A stretch of DNA of 48,636 bases from Paraburkholderia tropica (GTDB lineage Bacteria; Pseudomonadota; Gammaproteobacteria; Burkholderiales; Burkholderiaceae), in the NCBI RefSeq assembly GCF_914484835.1, contig NZ_CAJZAR010000102.1, positions 1-48,636 of the forward strand. Direction: 5' to 3'. Each line of letters opens with the position of its first letter. The stretch's first letter is position 1. The translations under genes were made by a program, and so were the position numbers. Under the pieces are notes generated by a model. The model saw nothing but the letters and a program-made list of their open reading frames with translations. It made no database searches and had not been told where the DNA came from. This document shows positions 25,556 through 36,628 of the stretch, piece by piece.

Positions 25556-26437
25556 ATGCCGGCCATCCGCTCGATCGAACGCGTCTTTCCTGCTGTTCGC
25601 ACCACCGAGGGCGGAGGATTCATCGTCCACCGCCCGTTCCCCACCCGTCAGTTGATGGATTTCGACCCGTTTCTGCTGCTCGACGAAATGGGCCCGACCG
25701 ACTACGCGCCCGGCGCCGCCAAGGGCGCGCCCGATCATCCGCATCGCGGCTTCGAGACGGTCACCTACATGCTCGCGGGCCGCTTCGGCCATAAGGATTC
25801 GTCGGGCCAGTCGGGCACGCTGAACCCCGGCGACGTGCAATGGATGACGGCGGGCGCGGGCGTGATCCACAGCGAGATGCCCGACCCCGAGTTCACGCGC
25901 ACGGGCGGCCGCATGCACGGCCTTCAGCTGTGGGTGAACCTGCCTGCGCGCGACAAGATGATCGCGCCGCGCTATCAGGAGATGCCGCACGCGAGCATTC
26001 CGCAGGGACGCTCGGCGGACGGCAAGGCCACGGTCAAGGTGATCGCGGGCGAATCGCTCGGCGCGCAGGCGGCGATCGAGACGCGCACGCCGATCCTCTA
26101 TCTGCACTTCACGCTCGCGCCCGGCGCGCGCGTCGAGCAGCCGGTGCCGCACGCGTGGAACGTGTTCGCTTACGGTCTCGCGGGCAAGGCGCTGTATGGC
26201 GATCACGCCGAGGCGATCGACGCGCAGAACATGGTGGCTTTCGCCGGTGACGGCGAAACGGTGGCGATCGCCGCGCCCGCCGACGCGACGGCGCCGGTCG
26301 AAGTGCTGCTGATCGGCGGCCTGCCGCTCAACGAGCCGGTGGTGCGCTACGGCCCGTTCGTGATGAACACGGAAAACGAGATCCGCCAGGCGGTGCTTGA
26401 CTATCAGGCTGGTCGTATGGGTCGTATTACGCACTGA
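25556..26437 (+). CDS. Pirin-family protein
   Basis: A 293-residue two-cupin protein, with GAGGTGATATCC before the ATG. The metal site of the first cupin is visible: HPHRGFETVTYML and HSEMPD (His, His, His and Glu ligands). Pirins include quercetin dioxygenases and regulators; the substrate here is unknown. Divergent from a LysR gene. Confidence 0.94.
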   Translation: MPAIRSIERVFPAVRTTEGGGFIVHRPFPTRQLMDFDPFLLLDEMGPTDYAPGAAKGAPDHPHRGFETVTYMLAGRFGHKDSSGQSGTLNPGDVQWMTAGAGVIHSEMPDPEFTRTGGRMHGLQLWVNLPARDKMIAPRYQEMPHASIPQGRSADGKATVKVIAGESLGAQAAIETRTPILYLHFTLAPGARVEQPVPHAWNVFAYGLAGKALYGDHAEAIDAQNMVAFAGDGETVAIAAPADATAPVEVLLIGGLPLNEPVVRYGPFVMNTENEIRQAVLDYQAGRMGRITH

Positions 26438-26438
26438 G

Positions 26439-26545
26439 CCCCCCCTAGCCCCCCCAAAGGGGGGGGAAGCACTTGGGAGACGGGAGACGAAAGCACCCGG
26501 GGGACGGGGGGCGAAAGCCCCCAGCGGCGCGTAGCGCCGCTTTTT
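26439..26545 (+). repeat. C7/G8 hairpin, GGGAGAC repeats and terminator
   Basis: Seven C (26449-26455) pair with eight G (26459-26466). Then short units of the type GGGAGACG and GGACGGGGGGCGAAAGC recur, and a terminator hairpin GCGGCGC / GCGCCGC (26524-26530 / 26534-26540) with TTTTT follows. This layout resembles intergenic repeat families of Burkholderiales; the match is from memory. Confidence 0.5.
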
Positions 26546-26637
26546 GTCACAATAAGCGTTCACTGGCCGCACCCCGCCCGCTGCATCGCGGGCGCCGCGG
26601 CCACTCTCCGTTCAACTGTTCCGTTAGCGAGAAGCGC

Positions 26638-27036
26638 ATGAGCGATTCCGTAGTCACCGCACACATCGGCTCGACCAACTACCAAGTCCAGTTCGACGAC
26701 GGCACCCACACCTGGATCGCCGACGAACCGGCCTCGCTCGGCGGCGGCGACCGCGGGCCCACGCCCTTCTCGCTGCTGCTATCGAGCCTGGGCGCCTGCA
26801 CGTCGATCACGCTGAAGATGTATGCGCAGCGCAAGGAATGGCCGCTCGACGGCGTGCGCGTGAAGCTCTCGATGGAAACCGGCAGTGCGGGCACCACGAT
26901 CGACCGCCAGATCGCGCTCGAAGGCAATCTCTCGGAGGACCAGCGCGAGCGCCTCCTGCAGATCGCGAACGCGTGCCCGGTACATAAAGTGCTCACGAAT
27001 ACGATCACGATCCGCTCGGGCCTCGTCGTCGCCTGA
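26638..27036 (+). CDS. OsmC-family protein
   Basis: A 132-residue protein of the OsmC/Ohr fold, start at 26638. The two family cysteines are seen in SLGACTSITLKMYA and ANACPVHKVL. Members reduce organic hydroperoxides or act in sulfur-related detoxification. It lies between pirin and a SRPBCC gene in the same direction. Confidence 0.93.
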   Translation: MSDSVVTAHIGSTNYQVQFDDGTHTWIADEPASLGGGDRGPTPFSLLLSSLGACTSITLKMYAQRKEWPLDGVRVKLSMETGSAGTTIDRQIALEGNLSEDQRERLLQIANACPVHKVLTNTITIRSGLVVA

Positions 27037-27081
27037 AGGCGGCGCGCCCGGCGCACGGACATAGACACACAGGACGTTGCC

Positions 27082-27570
27082 TTGAATTTCGAACACCTTA
27101 TCCAGATCAACGACCCGCAGAACCCGCTCGTCCTGCCCATGACGCGCGAACAGCTCTGGGAAGGCCTCGTGCTGCGCGCCGAGCAGCCGCAGCTGTTCGT
27201 GATCGGCCTCGACGGCTGCACGATCCTCTCTCACGAGGCGAACACCATGGAGCGCGAGCTGCATTACGGCCAGGCCACGGTGCGCGACCGCGTGACGTTC
27301 ACGCTCAACGAGAGCGTGCGCTACGACATCCTGCCGACCGCCGAGCACGTCGGCGGCTCGCTGACGATGACGATCGAGGAACCGGAGGAGGCGCAGCTGT
27401 TCCTGCGCTTCGAGTACCGCACCACTCTGCCGACCGCCGAGAACGAAGACGATCGTCAGACCTCGGAGATCGTGAAGTCGGCGTATCGCGAGTCGGATAT
27501 CGACACCGTGCGGCTGATCCGCCAGTACGTGCAGGGCATGCCCGGCGAGCTGGACGCGCCGCTGCATTGA
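27082..27570 (+). CDS. SRPBCC / DUF1857-like protein
   Basis: A 162-residue soluble protein from a TTG start. MTREQLWEGLVLRAEQPQLFVIGLDGC followed by alternating strands and a long C-terminal helix (DIDTVRLIRQYVQGM) fits the START-like ligand-binding fold, DUF1857 branch. Ligand and function are unknown. 45 bases after the OsmC gene, so likely co-transcribed. Confidence 0.85.
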   Translation: MNFEHLIQINDPQNPLVLPMTREQLWEGLVLRAEQPQLFVIGLDGCTILSHEANTMERELHYGQATVRDRVTFTLNESVRYDILPTAEHVGGSLTMTIEEPEEAQLFLRFEYRTTLPTAENEDDRQTSEIVKSAYRESDIDTVRLIRQYVQGMPGELDAPLH

Positions 27571-27715
27571 GGTTTGGAGGCACGCGCGCGGGTAAAACCG
27601 CGCGCGTGCCGAGCTTGTGCCGGGTCGCGTCAGGCTTGATTTGTAAGCCATTTTTCACGCGACACGCATAAAGCTATCGACACACGAATCCGATGAATTT
27701 ATCGCAGTTGAAAAT

Positions 27716-27737
27716 AGGAACGATTATCATTTAGAAT
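27716..27737 (+). promoter_or_regulatory. Fur box before hemP
   Basis: GGAACGATTATCATTTAGAA is a good Fur-type AT-rich dyad about 40 bases before the hemP start. Confidence 0.65.
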
Positions 27738-27776
27738 TCATCCATCGAATCGAGACACGCACAAGACGTCACGTTC

Positions 27777-28043
27777 ATGACTGAATTCAACCGCTCATCG
27801 ACACTCAGCCTGCGCCGCAACGGTTCCGCGCTGACTGGCTCGCGACCCGCGAAACCCGTCACCGTCGCCGCTGCCGCCCGCAAGAGCGCCGACACCGCCA
27901 GCACGGCAGCACCCGCCAGCAGCGAGCGGACGCTCGACAGCACGGCCCTGTTGCAAGGCCGCAGCCATGTGAGCATCCTGCACAACGGCGAGACGTATCA
28001 GCTGCGCGCCACGCGTCTGGGCAAGCTGATTCTCACCAAGTGA
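27777..28043 (+). CDS. hemP: Hemin uptake protein HemP
   Basis: An 88-residue protein. The C-terminal domain LLQGRSHVSILHNGETYQLRATRLGKLILTK-like region (about 58-88) is the HemP signature; the first 55 residues are a low-complexity Ala/Ser/Thr stretch. In Burkholderia relatives HemP activates transcription of the haem receptor gene, but no receptor follows here. A Fur site lies upstream. Next gene is convergent. Confidence 0.9.
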   Translation: MTEFNRSSTLSLRRNGSALTGSRPAKPVTVAAAARKSADTASTAAPASSERTLDSTALLQGRSHVSILHNGETYQLRATRLGKLILTK

Positions 28044-28500
28044 GGCAGACGAGTTTGTTGTAGTACCGAGTATTGTGGGGACCGCCTCCATCGAGAGGCG
28101 TTGGGCAGTAGCCAGCAACGACGGCTTGCACGCGAGATCTAGACCCCTTCGTGCAGACATCCTTCAAGCCAGCCGTCACAGCAAGCCAAGCCATTTTTTT
28201 GTTCTCACCTGTGATGACGGAGCGGCGCGCGAAGCGTGCCCGCCCGAGGCGAGCGCCGCGGCAATGTCCGCGGCGTTTGTCATTCTATGGGGTATTTTTT
28301 TGTGCCGCCTGGGGATGGCAGCCAACGCTCGCCGTCTTGTTCGACTGTGCTGCTCGATACAGCAGCGATGCGTGAGCCGCGATTATAACCACAGCTCCGC
28401 GTCGCCGCGCGTAAACCCTGGCGGTTTGCTCGGGATTGCCGGATCACTCCAGGCAATCGATGAGCATCCCTAAGCGTATTCGGACGTAAGACGACCGAAC
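28044..28500. other. Gene-free stretch after hemP
   Basis: About 450 bases between convergent genes. Open frames in it have no ribosome site or family match. In other genomes of this group haem-receptor genes may stand here; no remnant is recognisable. Confidence 0.45.
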
Positions 28501-28908
28501 CTATTCGATGCCGAGCGCCGCGATACCGGCGCGCGCGATCTCCGCATCCTGATCGGACTTCACGCCCGACACGCCCACCGCGCCGATCACATCGCCGTTC
28601 ACGACGATCGGCACCCCGCCCTCCAGCATCGCCGTCATCGGCGCGCTCAGGAACGCCGTGCGGCCCTGGCGGATCGCCTCCTCGTAGAGCCGGCTTTCGC
28701 GGCGTCCGAGCGCCGCCGTGCGCGCCTTGCCGGGCGCCATCTCCGCGCTGATCGGCGGCGCGCCGTCGAGGCGGCGCAAGAACAGCAGATGCCCGCCGTC
28801 GTCGACGATCGCGATCGTCACGTTCCACTCGTTCGCACGGGCGTGCGCGGCGGCCGCGTCGGCCACCTTCGTCACATCTTCTTCGGTCAGAACTGCTCGC
28901 GTTCGCAT
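28501..28908 (-). CDS. GlcG / HbpS-like (DUF336) protein
   Basis: A 135-residue protein with the DUF336 pattern: VTIAIVDDGGHLLFLRRLDGAPP, ARTAALGRRESRLYEE and GGVPIVVNGDVIGAVGVSG. GGAGAG precedes the ATG. Members bind haem or cobalamin-type cofactors (HbpS) or occur with glycolate genes (GlcG). It starts 20 bases past the terminator of the ftr operon, so it may have its own promoter or be expressed by read-through. Confidence 0.92.
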   Translation of the reverse strand: MRTRAVLTEEDVTKVADAAAAHARANEWNVTIAIVDDGGHLLFLRRLDGAPPISAEMAPGKARTAALGRRESRLYEEAIRQGRTAFLSAPMTAMLEGGVPIVVNGDVIGAVGVSGVKSDQDAEIARAGIAALGIE

Positions 28909-28927
28909 ACGTCTCTCCGAAAAGTCA

Positions 28928-28960
28928 AAAACCGGGTGGCAAGGGCCAACCCGGTTTTTG
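28928..28960. terminator. Bidirectional terminator ftr / glcG-like
   Basis: AAAAACCGGGT and ACCCGGTTTTT form an 11-bp stem with T runs on both strands. It lies between the ftrD stop and the start of the GlcG-like gene. Confidence 0.88.
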
Positions 28961-29053
28961 AGATTAACATCCGGCGGCGCGCCGCGACACGCTGATCCCG
29001 CATATAGCGGCCGCTCGCGATGAAGCGCTTAGTGAACGATCCGTGAACGACGA

Positions 29054-30472
29054 TCAGCGCGTCCAGCCCCAGAACATCAGCCACCACGCACTGTCGACCA
29101 CCGCGAGCGCGAGCGCGAAGCCCACGAAGGCGAGTCCGCGCTGCCAGAAACGCGTGCTGTAGCGGCCCGTCACGCGCCACGCGAGCCACGCGCTCCACAG
29201 ATTCGTGATGACGAGAATGCCGATCCGCACCTCGGTCGCCCAGTCGAGCGGCACGTGCTCGGCGCGCAGCAGCGAGAGCGTCGTAGCCGACAGGCCGAGG
29301 AACACGCCCGCGCCCGCGAGCGGAATCAGCGACTGCGCGAGATGATGCAGGCGGCGCATCTCGAAGCGGCCGAGCATCGCGCTCGACGCCGCGAGAATCG
29401 CGAACAGCACCGTGCCGTAGATCAGCCCCGTCGTCATGATGTAGCCGACGATCATGGTGCCGTCGAGCCACGAGAACACGTCGTTCTGCGCCGGATAGTG
29501 CGTGAGCAGGAACCACGGCGCATTCGTTTCGAGCGGCCAGGTGATGTCGCGGTCGATGAGCCAGCCCGCGAGCCACTGCTTGATGTCGATGAACCACGGC
29601 GAGCCGGTCCAGTGGAACGCGCCAATCGCGATGCCGAGCAGGCCGTAGAGAATCAGCGCCGTGTCCCAGCCGCTGGCCTGGCTGTCGCCGAGTTCGACCA
29701 CTTCTTCCGCGGGCGAGCGCCACGTCAGCGCGATGGCGTCGCGGTGGCCGCTGCAGCGTCCGCACATATGGCACTGCGCGGCGCCCTTCATGTTGCGCAG
29801 GGGCACGAGCGGCGCGCAGTTCACGGGAATCACGCGCTGCCCGCCGTGCTCGCCGTGCGTGTACGAGTTGCGCCAGGCGTCTTCGTCGACCTTGAAGCGG
29901 AACGGCGCGAGGCGCGCCAGAAGCGCAAAAACCCCGTTCACGGGGCAGAGGTATTTGCACCAGACGCGTTTCTCGCGTCCGTACAGGAATCCGATAATCA
30001 TGGCGCCGAGCGTCGATCCGCCCAGCACCAGCAACACCGCTTTCGGGTACTGGTAGACGCTGACCATCTGGCCGTAGATGGTGGTCAGGCCGAAGGCCAC
30101 GAACGGCCAGCCGCCCCAGCGCATCCAGCGCGGGATCGCCCAGCCGCGCCCGAACTTGCTGGCGAACTCGGTGAGCGCGCCTTCGGGGCACAGCACGCCG
30201 CACCAGACGCGCCCGAGCATCACCATCGAGAGCAGCACGAACGGCCACCAGATGCCCCAGAACACGAACTGCGCCGCGAGCGTGAGGTTGTTCCAGAGGT
30301 GCGCCGTGTCGTCGGGCAGCGGGATGACCGCGGGCACGAGAATCAGGAACGCATAAACGGCGACGACGACCCACTGCACAGCGCGGATCACCGCACTGTG
30401 CCGTTGCATCCATTGGCCCGCCTGGGCCAGCTTGCCCCGCTTCTGAAGCGGCGGGGCCGATGCACAACTCAT
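29054..30472 (-). CDS. ftrD: FtrD polyferredoxin-like membrane protein
   Basis: A 472-residue inner-membrane iron-sulfur protein. Cys motifs are WCGVLCPEGA, WCKYLCPVNG and QCHMCGRCSGH, with about six to eight hydrophobic helices around them. In the FtrABCD system it is thought to take away electrons released when ferrous iron is oxidised for uptake. The start at 30472 overlaps the ftrC stop by four bases (ATGA). Last gene of the operon. Confidence 0.92.
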   Translation of the reverse strand: MSCASAPPLQKRGKLAQAGQWMQRHSAVIRAVQWVVVAVYAFLILVPAVIPLPDDTAHLWNNLTLAAQFVFWGIWWPFVLLSMVMLGRVWCGVLCPEGALTEFASKFGRGWAIPRWMRWGGWPFVAFGLTTIYGQMVSVYQYPKAVLLVLGGSTLGAMIIGFLYGREKRVWCKYLCPVNGVFALLARLAPFRFKVDEDAWRNSYTHGEHGGQRVIPVNCAPLVPLRNMKGAAQCHMCGRCSGHRDAIALTWRSPAEEVVELGDSQASGWDTALILYGLLGIAIGAFHWTGSPWFIDIKQWLAGWLIDRDITWPLETNAPWFLLTHYPAQNDVFSWLDGTMIVGYIMTTGLIYGTVLFAILAASSAMLGRFEMRRLHHLAQSLIPLAGAGVFLGLSATTLSLLRAEHVPLDWATEVRIGILVITNLWSAWLAWRVTGRYSTRFWQRGLAFVGFALALAVVDSAWWLMFWGWTR

Positions 30473-31314
30473 GCTGCCTTCCTTTTGGTCACGGCGGCGT
30501 GACGTCCGCTCGCGCGGCGCGCGAGGAACCACACCACCAGCCAGTAAGCCGCGTAGGCGATCAGGTTCATCAGCGCCGGATGCGCACGATAACCCGTGAG
30601 CGTCGCGACGAGCGACCCGAAGGTGCTCGAATCGTCGAGGATCGCCGACGAATTCCACACCTGGTCGACGATGGTCGGCAGGATTTCCTTGTCGATCAGC
30701 TTGTCGACGCCCGTCTGGAACAGGCCCGCGCCGAGGAACAGCAGCATGATCTCGGTGACGCGGAAGAAGTAGCGCCACGAGAAGTACTTGCCGCCCAGTT
30801 GCAGGATGTAGAACGTCAGGAACGCGAGGCCGAGGCCGAGCAGCACGGCGACATACTGGCTCAGATCGACGTGACCCGACTGGCCGAAGCCGAGGCCGTA
30901 CAGGAAGATCACCGTTTCGCTGCCTTCACGCGCGATGGCGAGCGCGACCAGCACCGTGATGCCCCACCAGTTCGCGTCGCGCGTGCTTTTCTCCAGCGAC
31001 TCTTCCATCTCGCGCTTGAGCGTGCGGCCGTGCTGCTTCATCCACAGCACCATCTGCACGATCAGCACGCAGGCGACCAGCACCATGCCGGTCTGGAAGT
31101 AATCCTGGGCGTCGCCCGAGAGCACTTCGGTGAAGCCCACGAGCGCCGCGCCCAGCGCGATCGCCGCGAGAATGCCCAGACCCACGCCGGCCCACAGATA
31201 CGGCAGGCCTCGGCGCGCGTCGGCGTCGCCGTTCTTCAGCCACGCATACAGAATGCCGACCACGAGCAGCGCTTCCACGCTCTCGCGCCAGACGATGAAC
31301 AATACCTGACCCAT
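30469..31314 (-). CDS. ftrC: FtrC iron permease (FTR1 family)
   Basis: A 281-residue membrane protein with seven hydrophobic helices and both Fe-binding REXXE motifs: RESVE near the start and REGSE in the middle. It moves iron through the inner membrane. The gene overlaps ftrD by four bases and follows ftrB by about 85. Confidence 0.96.
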   Translation of the reverse strand: MGQVLFIVWRESVEALLVVGILYAWLKNGDADARRGLPYLWAGVGLGILAAIALGAALVGFTEVLSGDAQDYFQTGMVLVACVLIVQMVLWMKQHGRTLKREMEESLEKSTRDANWWGITVLVALAIAREGSETVIFLYGLGFGQSGHVDLSQYVAVLLGLGLAFLTFYILQLGGKYFSWRYFFRVTEIMLLFLGAGLFQTGVDKLIDKEILPTIVDQVWNSSAILDDSSTFGSLVATLTGYRAHPALMNLIAYAAYWLVVWFLARRASGRHAAVTKRKAA

Positions 31315-31400
31315 TCCTTACCTCCTGCCGCCGGCTCATGCGCCGGCCACGTTCTTCACTTCGCGACGATCGCCGCCCTTGTCGGAACCCGACGCTCGCC

Positions 31401-31754
31401 TTACTTCGCGACGATCACGCCCTGCGCCTGCTGATGGAAATCGTCGAAAAACTTGTACTCGCCCGGATCGAGCGGCGCGATCACGACGAACGAATCCGCG
31501 CCCGGCGCCAGCACTTTTTCCTTGCGCAGCTGGACGCTTTCGAACTCGGCCGCGCCCTTGCCCGTGTTACGCACCTCGATCTTGATGCGCTTGCCCGCCG
31601 GCACTTCGATGCGCGCGGGATTCAGCTTGCCGTCGGTCATTTCGAGCTTGAACGTCGGCAGATCCTCGGCGTGCGCCACCGTGGCCACGCCCGCCAGCGA
31701 CGCTGCAAAAGACGCGCTGAGCGCGAGCGCCGCAAACTTGCGAATTCCAGTCAT
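31401..31754 (-). CDS. ftrB: FtrB periplasmic cupredoxin
   Basis: A 117-residue protein from the ATG at 31754. Residues 1-29 are a signal peptide ending AHA. The rest has a cupredoxin-like beta pattern with RIEVPAGKRIKIEVRNTGKGAAEFES and GEYKFFDDFHQQAQG, the likely metal site including the DDFH residues. It is proposed to oxidise ferrous iron in the periplasm before transport by FtrC. Confidence 0.92.
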   Translation of the reverse strand: MTGIRKFAALALSASFAASLAGVATVAHAEDLPTFKLEMTDGKLNPARIEVPAGKRIKIEVRNTGKGAAEFESVQLRKEKVLAPGADSFVVIAPLDPGEYKFFDDFHQQAQGVIVAK

Positions 31755-31871
31755 CAGTCTTACCTGCTCCTTCGTGTGCGGCGCGCATTCGCTGCGCGCG
31801 ACTCGGGGTCCTGCTGGATGCATCGCGACGCGGCCCGCGCGGCGTCTGGCGCGCGCGGGCCGCATGCGGAT

Positions 31872-32420
31872 TTAGTAACCGCCCTTCTTGCCGATGCCCG
31901 CGAACGGGAAATCGTATTCGATCGTGATGGGCTTGAACCACGCGCCCACGCCGGTTTCCTTGTCGACGTGACGGCCGAACGCCATGTGGCCCGTCTGCAT
32001 CGGCGCCTCGACGATCAGCTTCAGATGGTACTTGCCGGGACCGGCGAGCTTGACGTTGTCGCCGTAGTGCGGACCGTCGTTGGCGACCATCGGCATCAGG
32101 TCGCCCTTCTGCACATAGCTCGAACCCGGCTTCGAGAGTTCGTAGTGGACCTGCAGATACGGCATCCAGTCGCCTTCGGCGAAACCGGTCGGGTTGTTCT
32201 TGACCGCGTGGATGTCCGACTCCAGGTGGATATCCGAGTCCGACGCCTTGCGCATCATGCCTTCCGGCTCCATGGTGATCGGCTGCAGATAGACCGCGCC
32301 GATTTCCATGCCGCCCTGGATGACCTGCTTGCCGATCGGGTATTCAGCCGCCTGGGCCGAGAACGCCGCCGCTGCGGCCGCCATGACGACGGTGCCGCGC
32401 ACGAAAGATTGGATCCGCAT
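31872..32420 (-). CDS. ftrA: FtrA periplasmic iron-binding protein (P19/Tp34)
   Basis: A 182-residue exported protein from 32420 with a signal peptide (cut near AQAAEYP). Met, His and Glu residues typical of the P19/Tp34 family are seen in GMEIGAVYLQPITMEPEGMM, ESDIHA and QTGHMAFGRHV. The family binds copper and iron. First gene of ftrABCD, with a Fur box upstream at 32487. Confidence 0.94.
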   Translation of the reverse strand: MRIQSFVRGTVVMAAAAAAFSAQAAEYPIGKQVIQGGMEIGAVYLQPITMEPEGMMRKASDSDIHLESDIHAVKNNPTGFAEGDWMPYLQVHYELSKPGSSYVQKGDLMPMVANDGPHYGDNVKLAGPGKYHLKLIVEAPMQTGHMAFGRHVDKETGVGAWFKPITIEYDFPFAGIGKKGGY

Positions 32421-32752
32421 CGAAACTCCTGATTTTTTTATGAGTGATACCACCGAACCGACAACGCGCATCAACCTGAAAACGTTAATGCGAACAATTC
32501 TCAATAATGGCGGAGTTTAACACCTAAGACAGTGCGGAACAATTTGTGAAAGCCAGAAAACCCTATCCCCACAGGGTTTTAGCAGCGTTATGTTAACGGA
32601 AGCTTACGGCTTCTTCCGATTCTATTTTCGGGTTTTATCGAGGCGAAAGCGAATCGCAGGATCGTGCACTAAAAAGTGCCGCGACCGGCGAAAGCCAAAC
32701 ATAAGGCGCGCCTCGAAACACCACGCGCCCCCGGCTTTCGCACGCATCGCGA
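32421..32752. other. Intergenic region uvrB - ftrA
   Basis: About 330 bases between two genes read leftward. It holds the Fur box. AT-rich DNA around 32520-32640 likely contains the ftr promoter; nothing else is recognised. Confidence 0.5.
32487..32505 (-). promoter_or_regulatory. Fur box before ftrA
   Basis: AATGCGAACAATTCTCAAT is a close match to the betaproteobacterial form of the Fur site (AATGCGAATNATTCTCATT type), 67 bases before ftrA. Confidence 0.75.
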
Positions 32753-34834
<2,082 letters not shown>

Positions 34835-35298
34835 GGGTGACATCCTGTGCGCGGAGCAAACAACTATTCTAGCGTCTCGCCCGATCTTGCCGGGGGGCGA
34901 GCCTGGGAGGGCGCCAGGCGAGGCGGTGCGGGTTCGGCGCGCGGTCTGGAACCGTTAATCGCCGCCGGCACCGTCTGCACCATCGGCAAGGTGCAAGCGC
35001 AGCCTGGCAAGCACCGCAGATGGGGCGTCGCACGCCGCGCTACAAGGGCCGCGCCGCACGCCGCGGCGCAAATTCACGTGCAAGCGCGGGTGCGGCGACA
35101 CGAAATGGCCCCGCTGACGTCGCAGTCGGCGGAAATACGGCCAGAGGATTCGCTACAATAGCGAGTTGCGTGGCCGGCTGCCCGGCGCTCGTCGCTAGCG
35201 AGGAGCGCGCCAGAGAAGTCCCGAATTTGCCGAAGCACCGGCGGATATCGGCAGCGTGTGGTCCACCGAGCATCTCCCTTCACTTTTGCCGAACCATC
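34835..35298. promoter_or_regulatory. Divergent region uvrB / tyrB
   Basis: About 460 bases. TACAAT at 35154-35159 may be the tyrB -10 box. No LexA-type site is recognised next to uvrB. Confidence 0.4.
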
Positions 35299-36498
35299 AT
35301 GTCCCTCTTTTCCGCTGTCGAACTCGCCCCCCGCGACCCGATCCTGGGTCTGAACGAAGCCTATAACGCCGATGCGCGCGCGACCAAGGTGAACCTCGGT
35401 GTGGGCGTGTACACCAACGAGGACGGCAAGATTCCGCTGCTGCGCGCGGTGCGCGATGCGGAAAAGGCCCGCGTGGAAGCCGGCCTGCCGCGCGGCTATC
35501 TGCCGATCGAAGGCATCGCCGCCTATGACGCCGCTGTGCAAAAGCTGCTGCTCGGCGACGACTCGCCGCTGCTGGCCGCAGGCCGCGTCGTCACGGCGCA
35601 GGCGCTGGGCGGCACGGGCGCGCTGAAGATCGGCGCCGACTTCCTCAAGCGCGTGAACCCGAACGCCAAGGTCGCGATCAGCGACCCGAGCTGGGAAAAC
35701 CACCGCGCGCTGTTCGAAAGCGCGGGCTTCGAAGTCATCGCCTACCCGTACTACGACGCGCAGACCAACGGCGTGAACTTCGAAGGCATGCTGAGCGCGC
35801 TCAACGGCTACGCCGCGGGCACGGTCGTCGTGCTGCACGCGTGCTGCCACAACCCGACCGGCGTCGACCTCACGATCGACCAGTGGAAACAGGTGGTCGA
35901 AGTCGTGAAGGCGCGCGAGCTCGTGCCCTTCCTCGACATCGCCTATCAAGGTTTCGGTGACGGCATCACCGAAGACGGCGAAGTCGTGCGCCTGTTCGCC
36001 GCTTCGGAACTCAACGTGTTCGTGTCGTCGTCGTTCTCGAAGTCGTTCTCGCTGTACGGCGAGCGCGTCGGCGCGCTGTCGATCATCACGAGCAGCAAGG
36101 AAGAATCGACGCGCGTGCTGTCGCAACTGAAGCGCGTGATCCGCACGAACTACTCGAACCCGCCGACGCACGGCGGTTCGGTGGTCGCCGCCGTGCTCGG
36201 CTCGGCCGACCTGCGCGCCATGTGGGAAGCCGAACTCGGCGAAATGCGCAACCGCATCCGCGCGATGCGCACGGGCCTCGTCGAGCGCCTGACGGCTGCC
36301 GGCGTCGACCGCGACTTCAACTTCATCAACGTGCAGCGCGGCATGTTCTCGTACTCGGGCCTGACGGCGGCGCAAGTCGACCGCCTGCGCGAAGAGTTCG
36401 GCATCTACGCCGTGAGCACGGGCCGCATCTGCGTGGCCGCGCTGAACACGCGCAACCTCGACGCCGTCGCGACCGCCGTCGCCGCCGTGCTGAAGTAA
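35299..36498 (+). CDS. tyrB: Aromatic / aspartate aminotransferase
   Basis: A 399-residue class I PLP aminotransferase. The PLP lysine is in SSSFSKSFSLYGERVG, and HACCHNPTGVD and NYSNPPTHGG are typical of the tyrosine/aspartate branch (TyrB/AspC). It transfers the amino group between aromatic or dicarboxylic amino acids and 2-oxoglutarate. Single gene, with a strong terminator after it. Confidence 0.94.
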   Translation: MSLFSAVELAPRDPILGLNEAYNADARATKVNLGVGVYTNEDGKIPLLRAVRDAEKARVEAGLPRGYLPIEGIAAYDAAVQKLLLGDDSPLLAAGRVVTAQALGGTGALKIGADFLKRVNPNAKVAISDPSWENHRALFESAGFEVIAYPYYDAQTNGVNFEGMLSALNGYAAGTVVVLHACCHNPTGVDLTIDQWKQVVEVVKARELVPFLDIAYQGFGDGITEDGEVVRLFAASELNVFVSSSFSKSFSLYGERVGALSIITSSKEESTRVLSQLKRVIRTNYSNPPTHGGSVVAAVLGSADLRAMWEAELGEMRNRIRAMRTGLVERLTAAGVDRDFNFINVQRGMFSYSGLTAAQVDRLREEFGIYAVSTGRICVAALNTRNLDAVATAVAAVLK

Positions 36499-36547
36499 GC
36501 GATTCGCCTCGACGCGCCGTTTTCGAACGGCGCCTTGAAGCCGCGAT

Positions 36548-36586
36548 AAAAAAGGCGTCCGTTCGCAAGAACGGACGCCTTTTGTT
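36548..36586. terminator. Terminator tyrB / patatin gene
   Basis: AAAAGGCGTCCGTTC pairs with GAACGGACGCCTTTT over 15 bases, with A and T runs on either side. It can serve both convergent genes. Confidence 0.9.
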
Positions 36587-36628
36587 TTGGCGCGAGCTTC
36601 TGCGCTTGCCGCCGCGCAGATAAAACGC

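Noticed and set aside
28075..28473. 132-codon frame after hemP
   Set aside because: No ribosome site, domain or plausible composition.
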